Notes: generated from the letters alone by a model not told the origin. A DNA stretch of 64,000 nt from an uncultured Sphingomonadaceae bacterium (GCA_947493195.1 CANLQG010000006.1:1-64000), one strand, 5' to 3'; positions 8,230-17,507 are shown, counted from the first letter of the stretch. Numbers and translations: made by a program.

Positions 8230-10224
8230 TCAGGCAGCCTGCTCGGCAATCTCGTCGGCTACATCGCCGCGGACCGGTTCTTCGGCTTCGGCATCGACCT
8301 GTGCGGCTTTCACGAGATCGGATGGAACGTCAGCATCAGTGAACCGCATGATCGTCGGAACCCAGGCCTGGGCCCGTTCCTTGGCGTCGGCCTCGCCGAT
8401 GAAGTTGCCCGAGAAGATGCGCTCGGCAGCGTTCGCCAGTTCGGTTTTCTTCGACGCGGCATAGCGACTGACCAGCTCCGGACCGCCGGCGGCATCGAGC
8501 GCCTCCAGCGTGCGAGCCTTGGGCACCCGGTCAAAGTAGTTCGCCGCCGTGGGACGCCACCAATGCGCGGTCTCGATTTCGAGCAGCGAGCCGAGCGCCT
8601 CGTGCATCGGCGTCGAGCGTTCGCCGTCGCAGGCAAGGCTGGCGACAAGCGTGCGCGAGACGACATGGCCGAGCCAGGCCGAGCGCGCCTCGTCGGAAAG
8701 CGCCCGGAACCTGGCAAACCGCTCGACATCGCTTGTTCCAGCACGCCAGCTTTCATCGAGCGACCCGGCAAACTCGGCCAGAGCAGCGCTTGCCGGTGCG
8801 TCCTTGGCCTCGAACCCGGTGACCGGGCCGGATGCGACCGAACCGACCAGCGTCGAGGCCTTTCTGGCGCGCCAGTCGTGCCCATCGGCATCGGCGAGCG
8901 TGAAGACCATGAAGTCGAGCGCCAATGCCGGATCGTTGGCAAGATGGATCGCCAGGATGTCGCGGCGCTGCATCGCGAGCTCGTCGAGCAGGCGCTGCGA
9001 GAGCGAGCTCCCTTTAGGCTTCACCGTTCCGTTCTCCTCGACTGGCTCGACAGCACCATCGTCGTCGGTGATGACTTCGGTCTCGGTGTAGAACTGCGGA
9101 ACCAATGTCGGCTCGCCATTGCGCGAGAGGACGAGGAAGGCGCCAGCTTCGGCCTTCAGTTCGTCAGCAAGTATCGGCGGGCGATCATTGAGAAAGCGCA
9201 TGGCACGGTCGATGACAACGAGTTCACGTTCGGCCTTGGCGACCTTGTCCTCGTCGCTGTCTTCGTCTTCGAGCACGGCGGCGACGCGGTCGTAGTCGGC
9301 CTCAAGCTGCCCAAGTTCCTGCACTTCCTGTTCGGTCATCGGCGCAGGCTGGCAGGGCAAGCGACCCAGGCCTTCAACGAGGTCATGGCTGACATAGGTG
9401 CCCAGTGTCGGGCGCACCCAGGCCAGACCAAATTCCTGCGCTGTCCGCGCAGCCACTTCCTCCATGGCCTTGCGCGCGAGGTCCTCGAGCAGCTCGGCAT
9501 CGATCCAGCTCTCGCTGGCGTCATCGTCGAACAGTTCGCGCTCGATCCGGCCGCCTGCGGCGAGATAGACATCGCGTCCGACCAGGACAGCGCGCGGATC
9601 GCAGCCGCGCACCGTGGCGTCGAGCACCATGCGGCGGATGGTGTCGGGCGTCACCTGGTACCAGGCGTCCTGCAGCTCGGCATAGACATGCGCCTGGCGC
9701 TCGACGTCGGAGATCGCGCCGTAGGCCTTGGCCATGTCGAGCGTGATCGTGCCTTCGGCGAGCGCTTCGAAGACGCAGGGCGCGAGAGAGGCCAAGCGCA
9801 GACGTCCTTCTACGAAACGGACAGTGAGGCCAAAGCGGCGCGCCACATCCTCGAGGCTGGCCCCCGCCTCGATGATGGAAGCGAAGGCCTGTGCCTCGTC
9901 GGCCGGGTTTATTGCGAGACGCTGGAAGTTCTCGGCAAGGCTGGCTTCCCGCACTTCGCTTTCCTCGCCTTCGATGACGAGGCAGGTGACCTCGTGGCTT
10001 TCGGGCAAGGTGCCCTCTTCGGCCAGCGCCTGAAGCGCTGCGAGGCGGCGACCGCCGGCCTCGACCTCGAACTTACCGCGCTTCCCTTTGCGCACGACGA
10101 GGTTTTGCAGCAGGCCGCGCGCAGCGATGTCTGCCCGCAACTGTAGGTCGGCCAGCGCGTCGCTCGACTTGCGAACGTTGCGCGGGCTCGCCGCGAGCTT
10201 CTTCAAGGCAATAGACTGGATCAT
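8230..10224 (-). CDS. Long ParB/RepB-like nuclease/partition-type protein
   Basis: Encodes 664 residues. The first 120 residues are a ParB N-terminal domain: IQSIALKKLAASPRNVRKSS, then AARGLLQNLVVR, the CTP-binding-type VEAGGRRLAAL and the SLAENFQR box. A helix-turn-helix-like segment follows (LEDVARRFGLTVRFVEGRLR, about 125-145). The remaining 450 residues are a large acidic/helical extension without a recognised domain. It is about twice the size of chromosomal ParB. Such long ParB-like proteins are typical of alphaproteobacterial plasmids and ICEs, where they sit apart from a parA gene; none is in this window. Whether it acts in partition or in expression control is unknown. The start at 10224 has a strong ribosome site lying in the 3' arm of a leader hairpin. 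Confidence 0.82.
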   Translation of the reverse strand: MIQSIALKKLAASPRNVRKSSDALADLQLRADIAARGLLQNLVVRKGKRGKFEVEAGGRRLAALQALAEEGTLPESHEVTCLVIEGEESEVREASLAENFQRLAINPADEAQAFASIIEAGASLEDVARRFGLTVRFVEGRLRLASLAPCVFEALAEGTITLDMAKAYGAISDVERQAHVYAELQDAWYQVTPDTIRRMVLDATVRGCDPRAVLVGRDVYLAAGGRIERELFDDDASESWIDAELLEDLARKAMEEVAARTAQEFGLAWVRPTLGTYVSHDLVEGLGRLPCQPAPMTEQEVQELGQLEADYDRVAAVLEDEDSDEDKVAKAERELVVIDRAMRFLNDRPPILADELKAEAGAFLVLSRNGEPTLVPQFYTETEVITDDDGAVEPVEENGTVKPKGSSLSQRLLDELAMQRRDILAIHLANDPALALDFMVFTLADADGHDWRARKASTLVGSVASGPVTGFEAKDAPASAALAEFAGSLDESWRAGTSDVERFARFRALSDEARSAWLGHVVSRTLVASLACDGERSTPMHEALGSLLEIETAHWWRPTAANYFDRVPKARTLEALDAAGGPELVSRYAASKKTELANAAERIFSGNFIGEADAKERAQAWVPTIMRFTDADVPSDLVKAAQVDAEAEEPVRGDVADEIAEQAA

Positions 10225-10300
10225 GGGTGTTCTCCTGATGGAATGAAGGCGCAGGTGAGGATCACGAGGCCCACAAGCCCAGAGGGCTCCCTCCCCTCTT
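10225..10300 (-). promoter_or_regulatory. Leader with Shine-Dalgarno-sequestering hairpin (ParB-like gene)
   Basis: On the minus strand the leader starts with the purine block AAGAGGGGAGGGAG and ends with CCATCAGGAGAACACCC before the ATG. The upstream CCTCGTGAT can pair with the ATCAGGAG of the ribosome site with one G-G mismatch (10232-10239 with 10261-10269). The order purine block, hairpin, TCAGGAGAA matches the leaders of the ArdC-like and strawberry-notch genes. Confidence 0.42.
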
Positions 10301-10369
10301 ATCGTCGGGGCGGAGCGGGGAACGTGCTTGGAGCTTGCCGGCAGGAGAATTCCGAGGCACTATGCTGCA

Positions 10370-10693
10370 ATGCAGCAAGACGAATTATCAGCAGGCAGGG
10401 GCAATCAGTTGCTGCGCGCCATCGCTGAACGGCGATGGATGTCGGTAACCTATAACGGCAAAAAAATGTGCCTTGAGCCGCACCTCCTCTTCTTCAGACA
10501 CGGTGAGCCCTATCTCCTCGCGAAAAACACAGCCAAACAACAGGCGTCCGGAGCAGCGCCAAAGCTTGGCCAGTTCAAGCTGGCGGGTTTGACGAGCATG
10601 GTCCTGGAGGCCGGCACCTTCGTGCCTGCCGCAGGATTTGACGGCCAGCCTCCACGAGGCGATGATGCCGTCGTCACGAGCGTGATTTCCTGA
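10370..10693 (+). CDS. Stand-alone mini WYL-like protein
   Basis: Encodes 107 residues. The core LLRAIAERRWMSVTYNGKKM followed by LEPHLLFFRHGEPYLLAKN has the pattern of the ligand-sensing WYL domain: an (R)RW start, a YNG turn, EPH and a YLLA strand. It lacks the HTH and C-terminal extension of full WYL regulators. I chose the ATG at 10370; a TTG at 10328 in frame would extend it. It is a lone plus-strand gene between two long minus-strand genes and converges on the strawberry-notch gene, with stops only nine bases apart. A shorter relative is encoded at 20407-20631 upstream of the TonB receptor gene. Role unknown; WYL domains usually bind nucleic acid or nucleotide ligands. Confidence 0.65.
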   Translation: MQQDELSAGRGNQLLRAIAERRWMSVTYNGKKMCLEPHLLFFRHGEPYLLAKNTAKQQASGAAPKLGQFKLAGLTSMVLEAGTFVPAAGFDGQPPRGDDAVVTSVIS

Positions 10694-10702
10694 ACCTGCC
10701 AT

Positions 10703-13700
10703 TCAAACTGCGAGGCTTGGCAGCACGGACGCCGCCCGCGACACCGGGACAAACAGCCGCGTGCGGTAGCGGATGATCTCGGTGAAGCAGCCCTTGTTCT
10801 TGTACCAGTCGAGCCGGTCGGGCGAGAACCCGGTGAGTTCGAGGCGCTGTTCGCCCCCGACCAGCGAGCGCTTCACGGTAAGTGGGTCGTGGCTTGCAAG
10901 GCCCAGCGATTTGCCGCTGGCGAGGACGAGGTCGCCGATCTGCTCTGCCGGTGGTCCAGCAACCCCGGAGAGACCAAAGGTCTCGGCGATCGCAGCGAGA
11001 TCGATATCGAGCACTTCGCGTCCGATGATCGACTGGCCCTCTTCGGCAACGAGCCGGGTGACGCGGACATGATCGCCAGGGAGGCGCTTCCAGACAGCAA
11101 GCAGCAGCCCGGTGGCAAGATGGACACGCTCGGTCACCGGTGAAGCAGCGGCCTCTTCTTCCTCGGCCCGCCAGGCGCTCGTGAACGCGGTGACGCCAAC
11201 TTCTTCCCAGTGGCTTTCACCGAGTGCTTCAAGTGTCCAGTTGGCAGACTTGAGCGGTCGCAGCAGGCGCCGGCGTTCGATCACGGCCCCGTCGTCAGCG
11301 ATGAGACGCCGGGCTGGAACCGAGAGCGCGACCTTGCCCGAGCGCGCATTGCGCATCGGGACCGCGTGCGGGCTGCCGATCTCGTGCATCCGCACCAGGC
11401 GCTGCAAGCGTAGAGGCCGCAGGTGCATCGTCACTTCTAGCGAGACGAGCCGGGTTTCGGCACCGGTCACGGGGTCGGTGCGCAGGAGTTCATCGGCAAG
11501 GACCGTGAAACGATCGACCTTTACGGTTTCCAGTCCCTGGTCGAGCGTTCCGGCCTCGCGCGCGGCTTCGATCCGCGCTTCGACGAGGCCGAGATATTCA
11601 TCGAAGATTGCGTTCTGGAGCGCGATCGGCAGCGCAAGAATGCGGTTGAGCCAGCGCTGGATCGTCGGGAGATTATCGGTCAGTCCACCATCTGGGCTTT
11701 CAAGCCGGAGGCCTGTGCGCTCGACGAAGTTGCCGAATGTGGTGGCTTCAAGCTTGCCGTCATAGAGCAGCTGGAACCAGCGGCTGAGCGCGTCGCGCGC
11801 ATAATCGCTTTCGAGATTGTCGGCGGGGTCGAACAGGTTCTGCCCGCCGGTCTGGCGCTGGCCGCGGGTCAGCGCGCCAAGGGCATCGAGCCTGCGCGCA
11901 ATGGTGGATATGAACCGGCGCTCGCCCTTCACATCGGTGGTTACCGGCCGGAACAGCGGAGCCGAGGCCTGGTTGGTGCGGTTCGTACGACCGAGACCCT
12001 GGATCGCGTTGTCGGCGCGCCAGCCCGGCTCGAGCAGGAAATGAACTCGGCGCTGCTGATTCCGGCAGCCTAGGTCGGCATGGTAGGAGCGCCCTGTGCC
12101 GCCCGCATCCGAGAAGACGAGGATGTGCTTGGTTCCTTCCATGAAGCTTTGCGCTTCGGCGACGTTGGCGCTGGGACTACGCCGTTCGAGGCACTGCTGA
12201 CCATCGCGGCCCATGACCAGCCTTCGGGTGCGACCCGTGACCTCGGCCACAGCCTCGGTTCCGAAGTGCTCTATGATCGCGTCGAGCGCGGTAGCGATGG
12301 GCGGCAACGCGCACAGCTGCTCGATCAGCGCGTCACGTGCGGCCATGGCGCTGGGGCAGAATACGGGATTGCCCTCCTCGTCGCTCATCGCCTCGGAGCG
12401 AAGATTGCCATCCTCATCGGCGAAGACCTGCATCAGGCGCACCGGGAAGCTCTTCGCAAGATAATCGATGACGTATTCACGCGGGGAGAGATCGATATCG
12501 AGCGCTTCGCGCTCCTCGTCGGATAAGTCGGCGAGACGTCTGTCGAGCATGGCCTCGGCGGTCGAGACCAGCTGCACGACAACCGAATGGTCCTCGCCAA
12601 GCGCCGCTTCCATCGCGGGGATCAGGCTCGGCAGTTTCATCGAAAGGAGGAGCTGGGCAAAGAAGCGCTGCTTGGTGCCTTCGAAGATCGAGAGCGCTGC
12701 AGCCTTGGCATTCCGGTTAAGCGTATCGCCGCTGTCCTCGTCGACCACGCGAGTCGCCTCGAGCGCAGCTTCCAGGTTGCGGTGAATGATCGCCCAGGCC
12801 TCAGCATAGGCATCGTAGATTCGCACCTGCGCTTCGGTCAGGCAGTGCTCGAGGATCTCGTACTCGACCCCGGCGAAGGACAGCGCGCGGGCAAGGTAGA
12901 GCCCCTGGGCCTTGAGGTCGCGGGCGACGAGTTCCATCGCCGCGACTCCGCCAGCGCGGATCTCCGTCATGAAGGCCTCGTGGGTCGGGAAGGCGGTTTC
13001 GGGACCCCACAGGCCAAGCCGGGAGGTGTAGCCAAGGTTGGCAATATCCGAGGCGCCAGTGGCAGACGCATATAGCACGCGGGCGCGCGGCAGATGGTTC
13101 TGCAGCCTGAGGCCCGCCATCCCCTGTTCGGAGCCCTTGACCTTGCCGCGGGTCGAAGAGCCTCCGAGCGCATTGGCCATGGCGTGGGCCTCATCGAAGG
13201 CGAGCACGCCGTCGAAATCCTCACCCGCCCAGGCAAGGATCTGGTCGAGCCGCGTGTCCTCGGCGCGCCCCGAGCGCAGCGTCGGATAGGTGACGAACAG
13301 GATGCCTTCGGACATCGTTACGGGGTGGCCGAGTTTCCAACGCGAGAGAGGCTGGAGATCGAGCGGCAGCCCGCCAAGCGCTTCCCAGTCGCGGCGCGCA
13401 TCTTCGAGCAGCGCCTCGTTCTTGGTGATCCAAACGTGACGGCGCTCGCCTTTAAGCCAGCGGTCCATGATGACCGCTGCGATCTGCCGACCCTTTCCCG
13501 CTCCCGTCCCGTCGCCAAGGAAGAAACCCTGGCGGTATGCGTGCCCATCCTCGGACAGTTCCAGCGAGGTACCCTCCTGGGCGACCTTGAAGCGCCCCGG
13601 GAGATTGCGCGCGAATGCCTGGGCGGCGTAGACCAGTGTCTCGCATTGCGCTTCGGACAAGAGGCGATTGACCTGCCAACCTGCGGGAAGGCGCGGGCTG

Positions 13701-14950
13701 ACGTCCGGCTGGGGCGCCGCGACCGAACCCATGGCGACGGATTCGACGAGCTGGGTGGGATGGACCGGAGCATCTTCGAACGCGATGCGACTGGGGCGGT
13801 AAGGCAGGTAGATGCCGGTCTGTTCGGGCACCGGTGCGGGGTCGGCCAAAACCGAATAGGCAAGGTCGATCGCATTCGCTGTGGCTGCTGGTGTCGCAGC
13901 GAACGGTGCCACCGGCCGGACCGGCGCGCTCTGATTCGAAGTCTTGCTAGCAAGGCGCACTGGCTTGCCGACTGGCAGGCGATGGAGGCCGACGGAGGTC
14001 TGCGCTCGTGGCGGTAGCTCGGTGACAAGTTCGCCGAGCGCGATCAGGTCGCGGGTATCTCCAGCGATAACTGGCGCGGACGCAGTCGGCACCTTGTCGA
14101 ACACAACCAGGCGAACGGCAATTCCCGTGCCCGTCCGGCGAAACATCTGCTGCAAGCGAACATCGAAGAGCAGCGACGCTTCATCCTGTGCCTTGGCGAA
14201 GGTGGAAGCATCGAAGCCATCAGGCATGATGGCGACAATCCTCGCCCCACTGGCAGCGGCCCGGATCGCAGCGCGCAGGTGACGCATGGCAGTTTCGCCG
14301 TCCTTGCCGCGTTTCCGGCTCCGGGCGAACGGCGGGTTCATCAGCACGACCGACGGAACAGGGCCACGATGCAGGTCCGCGATCAGTTCCCCGTCATGCG
14401 CAGTGATCGAGGCCGAAGGGAAGATATGGCCGAGGCCGTCTCGTCTTGCCGGATCGATCTCGTTGAGGAGCAATGAGGTGTTTTGGACGCCGCCCCAAAC
14501 GGCAAGGGCGCCATTGCCTGCGGAGGGTTCGAGTAGCGTGTCGTGCGCAGAGACAGCTGCGGCCCCCGCCATAAGCCAGGCCAGCATCGGCGGGGTTGAG
14601 AACTGCTGGAGCTCAACCTGTGCTTCGCTGCGCACGTGCCGGGGCGGCAAGGCTGCTTCGAGCCAGTCGAACCGCGCTTCGGCTTCGTGCACGCTTGTCG
14701 CCAGATCAATGCGAGAAGACTCCCGAAGCCAGAGCAGTGCGCCGATCTCGATCGCGTTGTTGAAGTCGTCGATGGTCCAGGCGCTTCCCCAGTCCAGGGC
14801 GCCGGTTTCCTCGGCGAACACACCAGAAATATCGGCACGGGTAAGATGACGTCCCGAAGCAAGAAGCGCGGCAATCCTGGTGCCGATGGCGTAGGCCAAG
14901 GGCACTGTCGGCAACTGCCCGCCGGCGGGAAACAGTTCTGATTGAAACAT
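10703..14950 (-). CDS. Strawberry-notch-type helicase fused to a DNA methyltransferase domain
   Basis: Encodes 1415 residues. The N-terminal third contains an adenine-type methyltransferase fold: motif I DTLLEPSAGNGALAVW near residue 140 and the catalytic MNPPFAR near 205. Around residue 500 a helicase/ATPase begins, with Walker A FLGDGTGAGKGRQ, then ITKNEALLEDARRDWEAL and the DEAH-type box LAFDEAHAMANALGG. The strawberry-notch helicase C-terminal region follows, with ALSFAGVEYEILEH and the IQGLGRTNRTNQA motif VI. Proteins of this architecture occur on large plasmids, phages and ICEs and are proposed to protect or process element DNA. The ATG at 14950 follows AGGAGG. The gene starts 74 bases after the TOPRIM gene and is probably in the same operon, but has its own leader hairpin. 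It is intact throughout. Confidence 0.88.
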   Translation of the reverse strand: MFQSELFPAGGQLPTVPLAYAIGTRIAALLASGRHLTRADISGVFAEETGALDWGSAWTIDDFNNAIEIGALLWLRESSRIDLATSVHEAEARFDWLEAALPPRHVRSEAQVELQQFSTPPMLAWLMAGAAAVSAHDTLLEPSAGNGALAVWGGVQNTSLLLNEIDPARRDGLGHIFPSASITAHDGELIADLHRGPVPSVVLMNPPFARSRKRGKDGETAMRHLRAAIRAAASGARIVAIMPDGFDASTFAKAQDEASLLFDVRLQQMFRRTGTGIAVRLVVFDKVPTASAPVIAGDTRDLIALGELVTELPPRAQTSVGLHRLPVGKPVRLASKTSNQSAPVRPVAPFAATPAATANAIDLAYSVLADPAPVPEQTGIYLPYRPSRIAFEDAPVHPTQLVESVAMGSVAAPQPDVSPRLPAGWQVNRLLSEAQCETLVYAAQAFARNLPGRFKVAQEGTSLELSEDGHAYRQGFFLGDGTGAGKGRQIAAVIMDRWLKGERRHVWITKNEALLEDARRDWEALGGLPLDLQPLSRWKLGHPVTMSEGILFVTYPTLRSGRAEDTRLDQILAWAGEDFDGVLAFDEAHAMANALGGSSTRGKVKGSEQGMAGLRLQNHLPRARVLYASATGASDIANLGYTSRLGLWGPETAFPTHEAFMTEIRAGGVAAMELVARDLKAQGLYLARALSFAGVEYEILEHCLTEAQVRIYDAYAEAWAIIHRNLEAALEATRVVDEDSGDTLNRNAKAAALSIFEGTKQRFFAQLLLSMKLPSLIPAMEAALGEDHSVVVQLVSTAEAMLDRRLADLSDEEREALDIDLSPREYVIDYLAKSFPVRLMQVFADEDGNLRSEAMSDEEGNPVFCPSAMAARDALIEQLCALPPIATALDAIIEHFGTEAVAEVTGRTRRLVMGRDGQQCLERRSPSANVAEAQSFMEGTKHILVFSDAGGTGRSYHADLGCRNQQRRVHFLLEPGWRADNAIQGLGRTNRTNQASAPLFRPVTTDVKGERRFISTIARRLDALGALTRGQRQTGGQNLFDPADNLESDYARDALSRWFQLLYDGKLEATTFGNFVERTGLRLESPDGGLTDNLPTIQRWLNRILALPIALQNAIFDEYLGLVEARIEAAREAGTLDQGLETVKVDRFTVLADELLRTDPVTGAETRLVSLEVTMHLRPLRLQRLVRMHEIGSPHAVPMRNARSGKVALSVPARRLIADDGAVIERRRLLRPLKSANWTLEALGESHWEEVGVTAFTSAWRAEEEEAAASPVTERVHLATGLLLAVWKRLPGDHVRVTRLVAEEGQSIIGREVLDIDLAAIAETFGLSGVAGPPAEQIGDLVLASGKSLGLASHDPLTVKRSLVGGEQRLELTGFSPDRLDWYKNKGCFTEIIRYRTRLFVPVSRAASVLPSLAV

Positions 14951-15025
14951 GGCATTCGTCCTCCTGATGGGGGCATCGGGACACGCCCTCTGCCGGATCA
15001 GGAAATCGAGAAGCCCACTCTCCTC
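14951..15025 (-). promoter_or_regulatory. Conserved leader with Shine-Dalgarno-sequestering hairpin (strawberry-notch gene)
   Basis: On the minus strand this reads GAGGAGAGTGGGC, then TTCCTGAT, an inner GGGC...GCCC pair, and ATCAGGAGGAC. The 8-base arm TTCCTGAT (14997-15004) is complementary to ATCAGGAG (14961-14968), the ribosome site of the next gene. Compared with the ArdC leader the outer stem is conserved, while the inner stem has a different sequence but still pairs, which is compensatory change. The purine block overlaps the last codon of the TOPRIM gene. Confidence 0.5.
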
Positions 15026-15930
15026 TACGCCGCTTTGCGGCGCAGCCATGCTAAGAGTTCGTCGTTCCAGTCAGTATCGCGTAAAGAAGGCCGGCGCACA
15101 TGGATCGTCCGTCCCTCGCGCGCGTAGACCGCGAGGCCACGCGACGCGGCCAGCTCGCCGCCAGCATCGTGATCGACGAACAGATGGAGTTCGGTCACAC
15201 TCTCGGGGACGCTCACGAGCCCGAAACGCTCATTCCCAAGTGTCGCCCACGTGGGAATGCCGGTGAGAGCATAGGCCGACATCGCGCTCTCGATACCCTC
15301 GGCGAGGCCGAGCTTGCCGGAGGCCGGAGCGAACAGGCGGACAGCAGCTTCACCGAGCGCGCCGAGCGCGCGCTTCGGCTTGTCGAAGGCGGCCTTGGCA
15401 TTGCCCGACAGGAACGTGCGATGGATTGCGACCGGCCCCTCGTCGAGACTGACTGCCGCGATCATGGCGGGCAAAAAGCGGGTTCGTCCTTTCGGACCAA
15501 GCGGCGTTCGAGGATGAAAGCGCAGCGCAGGAGATGCGGCGAGGATGCCGCGGCTCTCAAGATAGGCTTTAGCCGGACCGTGTCGCAGTGACTGCGCCTC
15601 GCGCCATATCCGCAACGCTGCCGCCGAGGGTTTGCGCGTCTTGGTCGGTTCGGGATCGTTGGGGGTCGCAGAACCTGAAAATAGCGAGGTCGCCTCGAAA
15701 CCTTCACGCGCCAAAGCAGCCAGCACGCTCTGCTGCTCGCACCCCGCGAAACAGTGGAAGAGGATGGCCCGTCGACCAAGCAACACACCGAGTGACGGCG
15801 TGCGGTCCTCATGCGCAGGGCAGCAGGCCATGCCCTTTGTGCCGGACCATTTGCCGCCGCGCGATTCGCAGATGCGGCGAGCGGTCTCGACAAGATTCGA
15901 GTCTTCGACTTTGGTTCTGGAAAGAGACAT
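15025..15930 (-). CDS. CHC2 zinc-finger / TOPRIM primase-like protein
   Basis: Encodes 301 residues. The N-terminus has a primase-type zinc finger (CCPAHEDRTPSLGV, then FHCFAGCEQQ, residues about 35-70). The C-terminal half is a TOPRIM domain with the invariant Glu in GLAEGIESAMSAYALTG and the DxD in HLFVDHDAGGELAA. It resembles plasmid and phage DnaG-like primases and should synthesise or handle primers during element replication or transfer. The ATG at 15930 is preceded by GGGAG, while the longer frame to 16008 runs through leader. The gene heads the operon with the strawberry-notch gene. It is shorter than DnaG and lacks a helicase-interaction domain. Confidence 0.85.
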   Translation of the reverse strand: MSLSRTKVEDSNLVETARRICESRGGKWSGTKGMACCPAHEDRTPSLGVLLGRRAILFHCFAGCEQQSVLAALAREGFEATSLFSGSATPNDPEPTKTRKPSAAALRIWREAQSLRHGPAKAYLESRGILAASPALRFHPRTPLGPKGRTRFLPAMIAAVSLDEGPVAIHRTFLSGNAKAAFDKPKRALGALGEAAVRLFAPASGKLGLAEGIESAMSAYALTGIPTWATLGNERFGLVSVPESVTELHLFVDHDAGGELAASRGLAVYAREGRTIHVRRPSLRDTDWNDELLAWLRRKAA

Positions 15931-16694
15931 TGGCGCTCCCTGGCCTGCCGGATGCATCTGCAAATGCATCTCTCTACTCTTGCGCTTTGCTGAAATCCGA
16001 CACGACAACTCGATGGAAACCGGAAGAAGATTGGTGAACCCGGGTCAGCAAACGCCGCAACGCGTCTTGGCCCGACTTCTCCTATTTCGAGAGTGGCCCC
16101 GAACTGTCGAACGATTCGGGCCATGCGGGCAAGGTCGATTGGTGCCGGAGCATCCGTTAGTTCGCTTTGCCATGGATCTTAGAACCTTTGAGGGGAGGGG
16201 TCTTTCCGAGACTCGAATTTCGCGACGCGAGCTCGCTTCAGGCTCGACCGCTTTCATTCCCCGACGCGGGATAGGCGTTAGACACGCGAGATAGCACCGG
16301 AACGGGTCGACACTATTTTCCGTTTCGCAGATCCGATTGGCGGGGAAAAACCTGAGTTCAGCGAACTCGTCCGGAAAGGAAAGCGGAGCTGCGACATTCG
16401 GCGGGACGGCGGCACCTTCTTCTATGGCGTTTAGGTAACGTGAGGAGGTATTTCGTCTTGCGCTGCGACGAATTCATCTTCGGCTTCAATGGCGGCTCGC
16501 AGGGAAGGGAAGGTGATTGAACAGTCCGCCGGCGAACCCCGCAGCGGCCCCTGCCGTCAGCAGCGCTGCGAAGGGAAGCAGCAGGGTTGGGTCCGATGTC
16601 ACGGTAGGCCACCCTACGTTGCAGCGCAGCATCGGGCGAGAGGAATTTCGGACAGTACTGGTTTTTGCAATATTTGCGCCCTAAACCAGCCTTG
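15931..16694. other. Intergenic boundary between the plasmid-like island and chromosomal genes
   Basis: About 760 bases without a supported gene; open frames on both strands here have no recognisable product. It should hold the TOPRIM operon promoter (left) and the manA promoter (right). This is the likely right limit of the mobile backbone. I looked for a tRNA or a direct-repeat attachment site and saw none. Confidence 0.4.
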
Positions 16695-17498
16695 ATGCTG
16701 CTGCCGATCCATACCGTCGAAAAAGTTTGGGGCGTGGACACGCTGCCCGCGCCGTTTGGGCTGTCTGCAAAGAACCGCATTGGCGAAATCTGGTTCGATC
16801 CGCCCGAGCAATTGCCGCAACTGCTGGTGAAGTACCTGTTCACAAGCGAAAAGCTGTCCATCCAGTGCCACCCGGATGACGATCAGGCGGAAAAAGCGGG
16901 CCAGGGTCGCAGGGGCAAGGACGAGTGCTGGCTGGTCATCGCGGCAGACCCCGATGCCGTCCTGGGAATCGGGTTCGACACTGCGCTGGATGCCGATACG
17001 ATGCGGGCCGCCGCGCTGGATGGCTCGATCGAAGGCCTGGTAACCTGGCACAAGGTGCAGGCGGGCGACTTCTTCTCCATCCCCGCAGGCACGGTCCATG
17101 CCATCGGTCCGGGCTGTTCGATCATCGAAGTGCAGCAGAATTCGGACATTACCTATCGTCTCTACGACTTTGGCCGGCCGCGCGAGCTGCATCTGGAACA
17201 GGGCATGGCGGTGGCTGACGGATCGCCCTACGACATGGCATTGCACCAGCGTTTGCCGCAAAGCGGCAGCGCCACGCTGGTGGATGGCCCCCACTTCCGC
17301 CTGGACTGGGTGGACGGCATCCCCGGCGATGACCTGCTCTATACCTTTTGCGAGCCGTTGTTGGTGCTGCCCCTGGCGGGCGAAGTGCTGGTGGCAGGCA
17401 GCGAGGTTATCAAGCCTGGTGAGTGCGCCTATGCTACCGACCTGGCGAGCGTGACTTTCGCGCCAGAAGGCAAATGCGTGGTGACGGCCCCTCGCTGA
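16695..17498 (+). CDS. manA: Class I mannose-6-phosphate isomerase
   Basis: Encodes 267 residues of the cupin-type phosphomannose isomerase family, which interconverts mannose-6-phosphate and fructose-6-phosphate in the cytoplasm. The zinc-site signatures are visible: SIQCHPDDDQAEK near residue 57, GKDECWLVI near 75, and AGTVHAIGPGCSIIEVQQNS near 135 followed by the catalytic-arm YRLYDFGRPREL. The ATG at 16695 gives the usual N-terminus (MLLPIHTVEKVWG), although no strong ribosome site is seen; a TTG lies directly in front of it. It is at the short end for the family (bacterial small form). It stands alone and converges on the frameshifted membrane gene. Confidence 0.9.
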   Translation: MLLPIHTVEKVWGVDTLPAPFGLSAKNRIGEIWFDPPEQLPQLLVKYLFTSEKLSIQCHPDDDQAEKAGQGRRGKDECWLVIAADPDAVLGIGFDTALDADTMRAAALDGSIEGLVTWHKVQAGDFFSIPAGTVHAIGPGCSIIEVQQNSDITYRLYDFGRPRELHLEQGMAVADGSPYDMALHQRLPQSGSATLVDGPHFRLDWVDGIPGDDLLYTFCEPLLVLPLAGEVLVAGSEVIKPGECAYATDLASVTFAPEGKCVVTAPR

Positions 17499-17501
17499 GG
17501 G
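17489..17501 (+). terminator. Short hairpin spanning the manA stop codon
   Basis: CCCTC-GCT-GAGGG forms a 5-bp stem with a 3-base loop around the TGA of manA, in the seven-base-plus gap before the convergent gene. There is no T tract, so this is only a candidate bidirectional terminator. Confidence 0.3.
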
Positions 17502-17507
17502 CTGGGA

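Noticed and set aside
8185..10146. 653-residue plus-strand open frame
   Set aside because: It is the antisense shadow of the ParB-like gene; composition is typical of reverse-frame GC-rich DNA and no domain is visible.
13094..14017. 307-residue plus-strand frame
   Set aside because: Antisense to the strawberry-notch gene, no ribosome site or family.
15931..16694. tRNA or attachment site at the island boundary
   Set aside because: No cloverleaf-like sequence or direct repeat could be found by eye.
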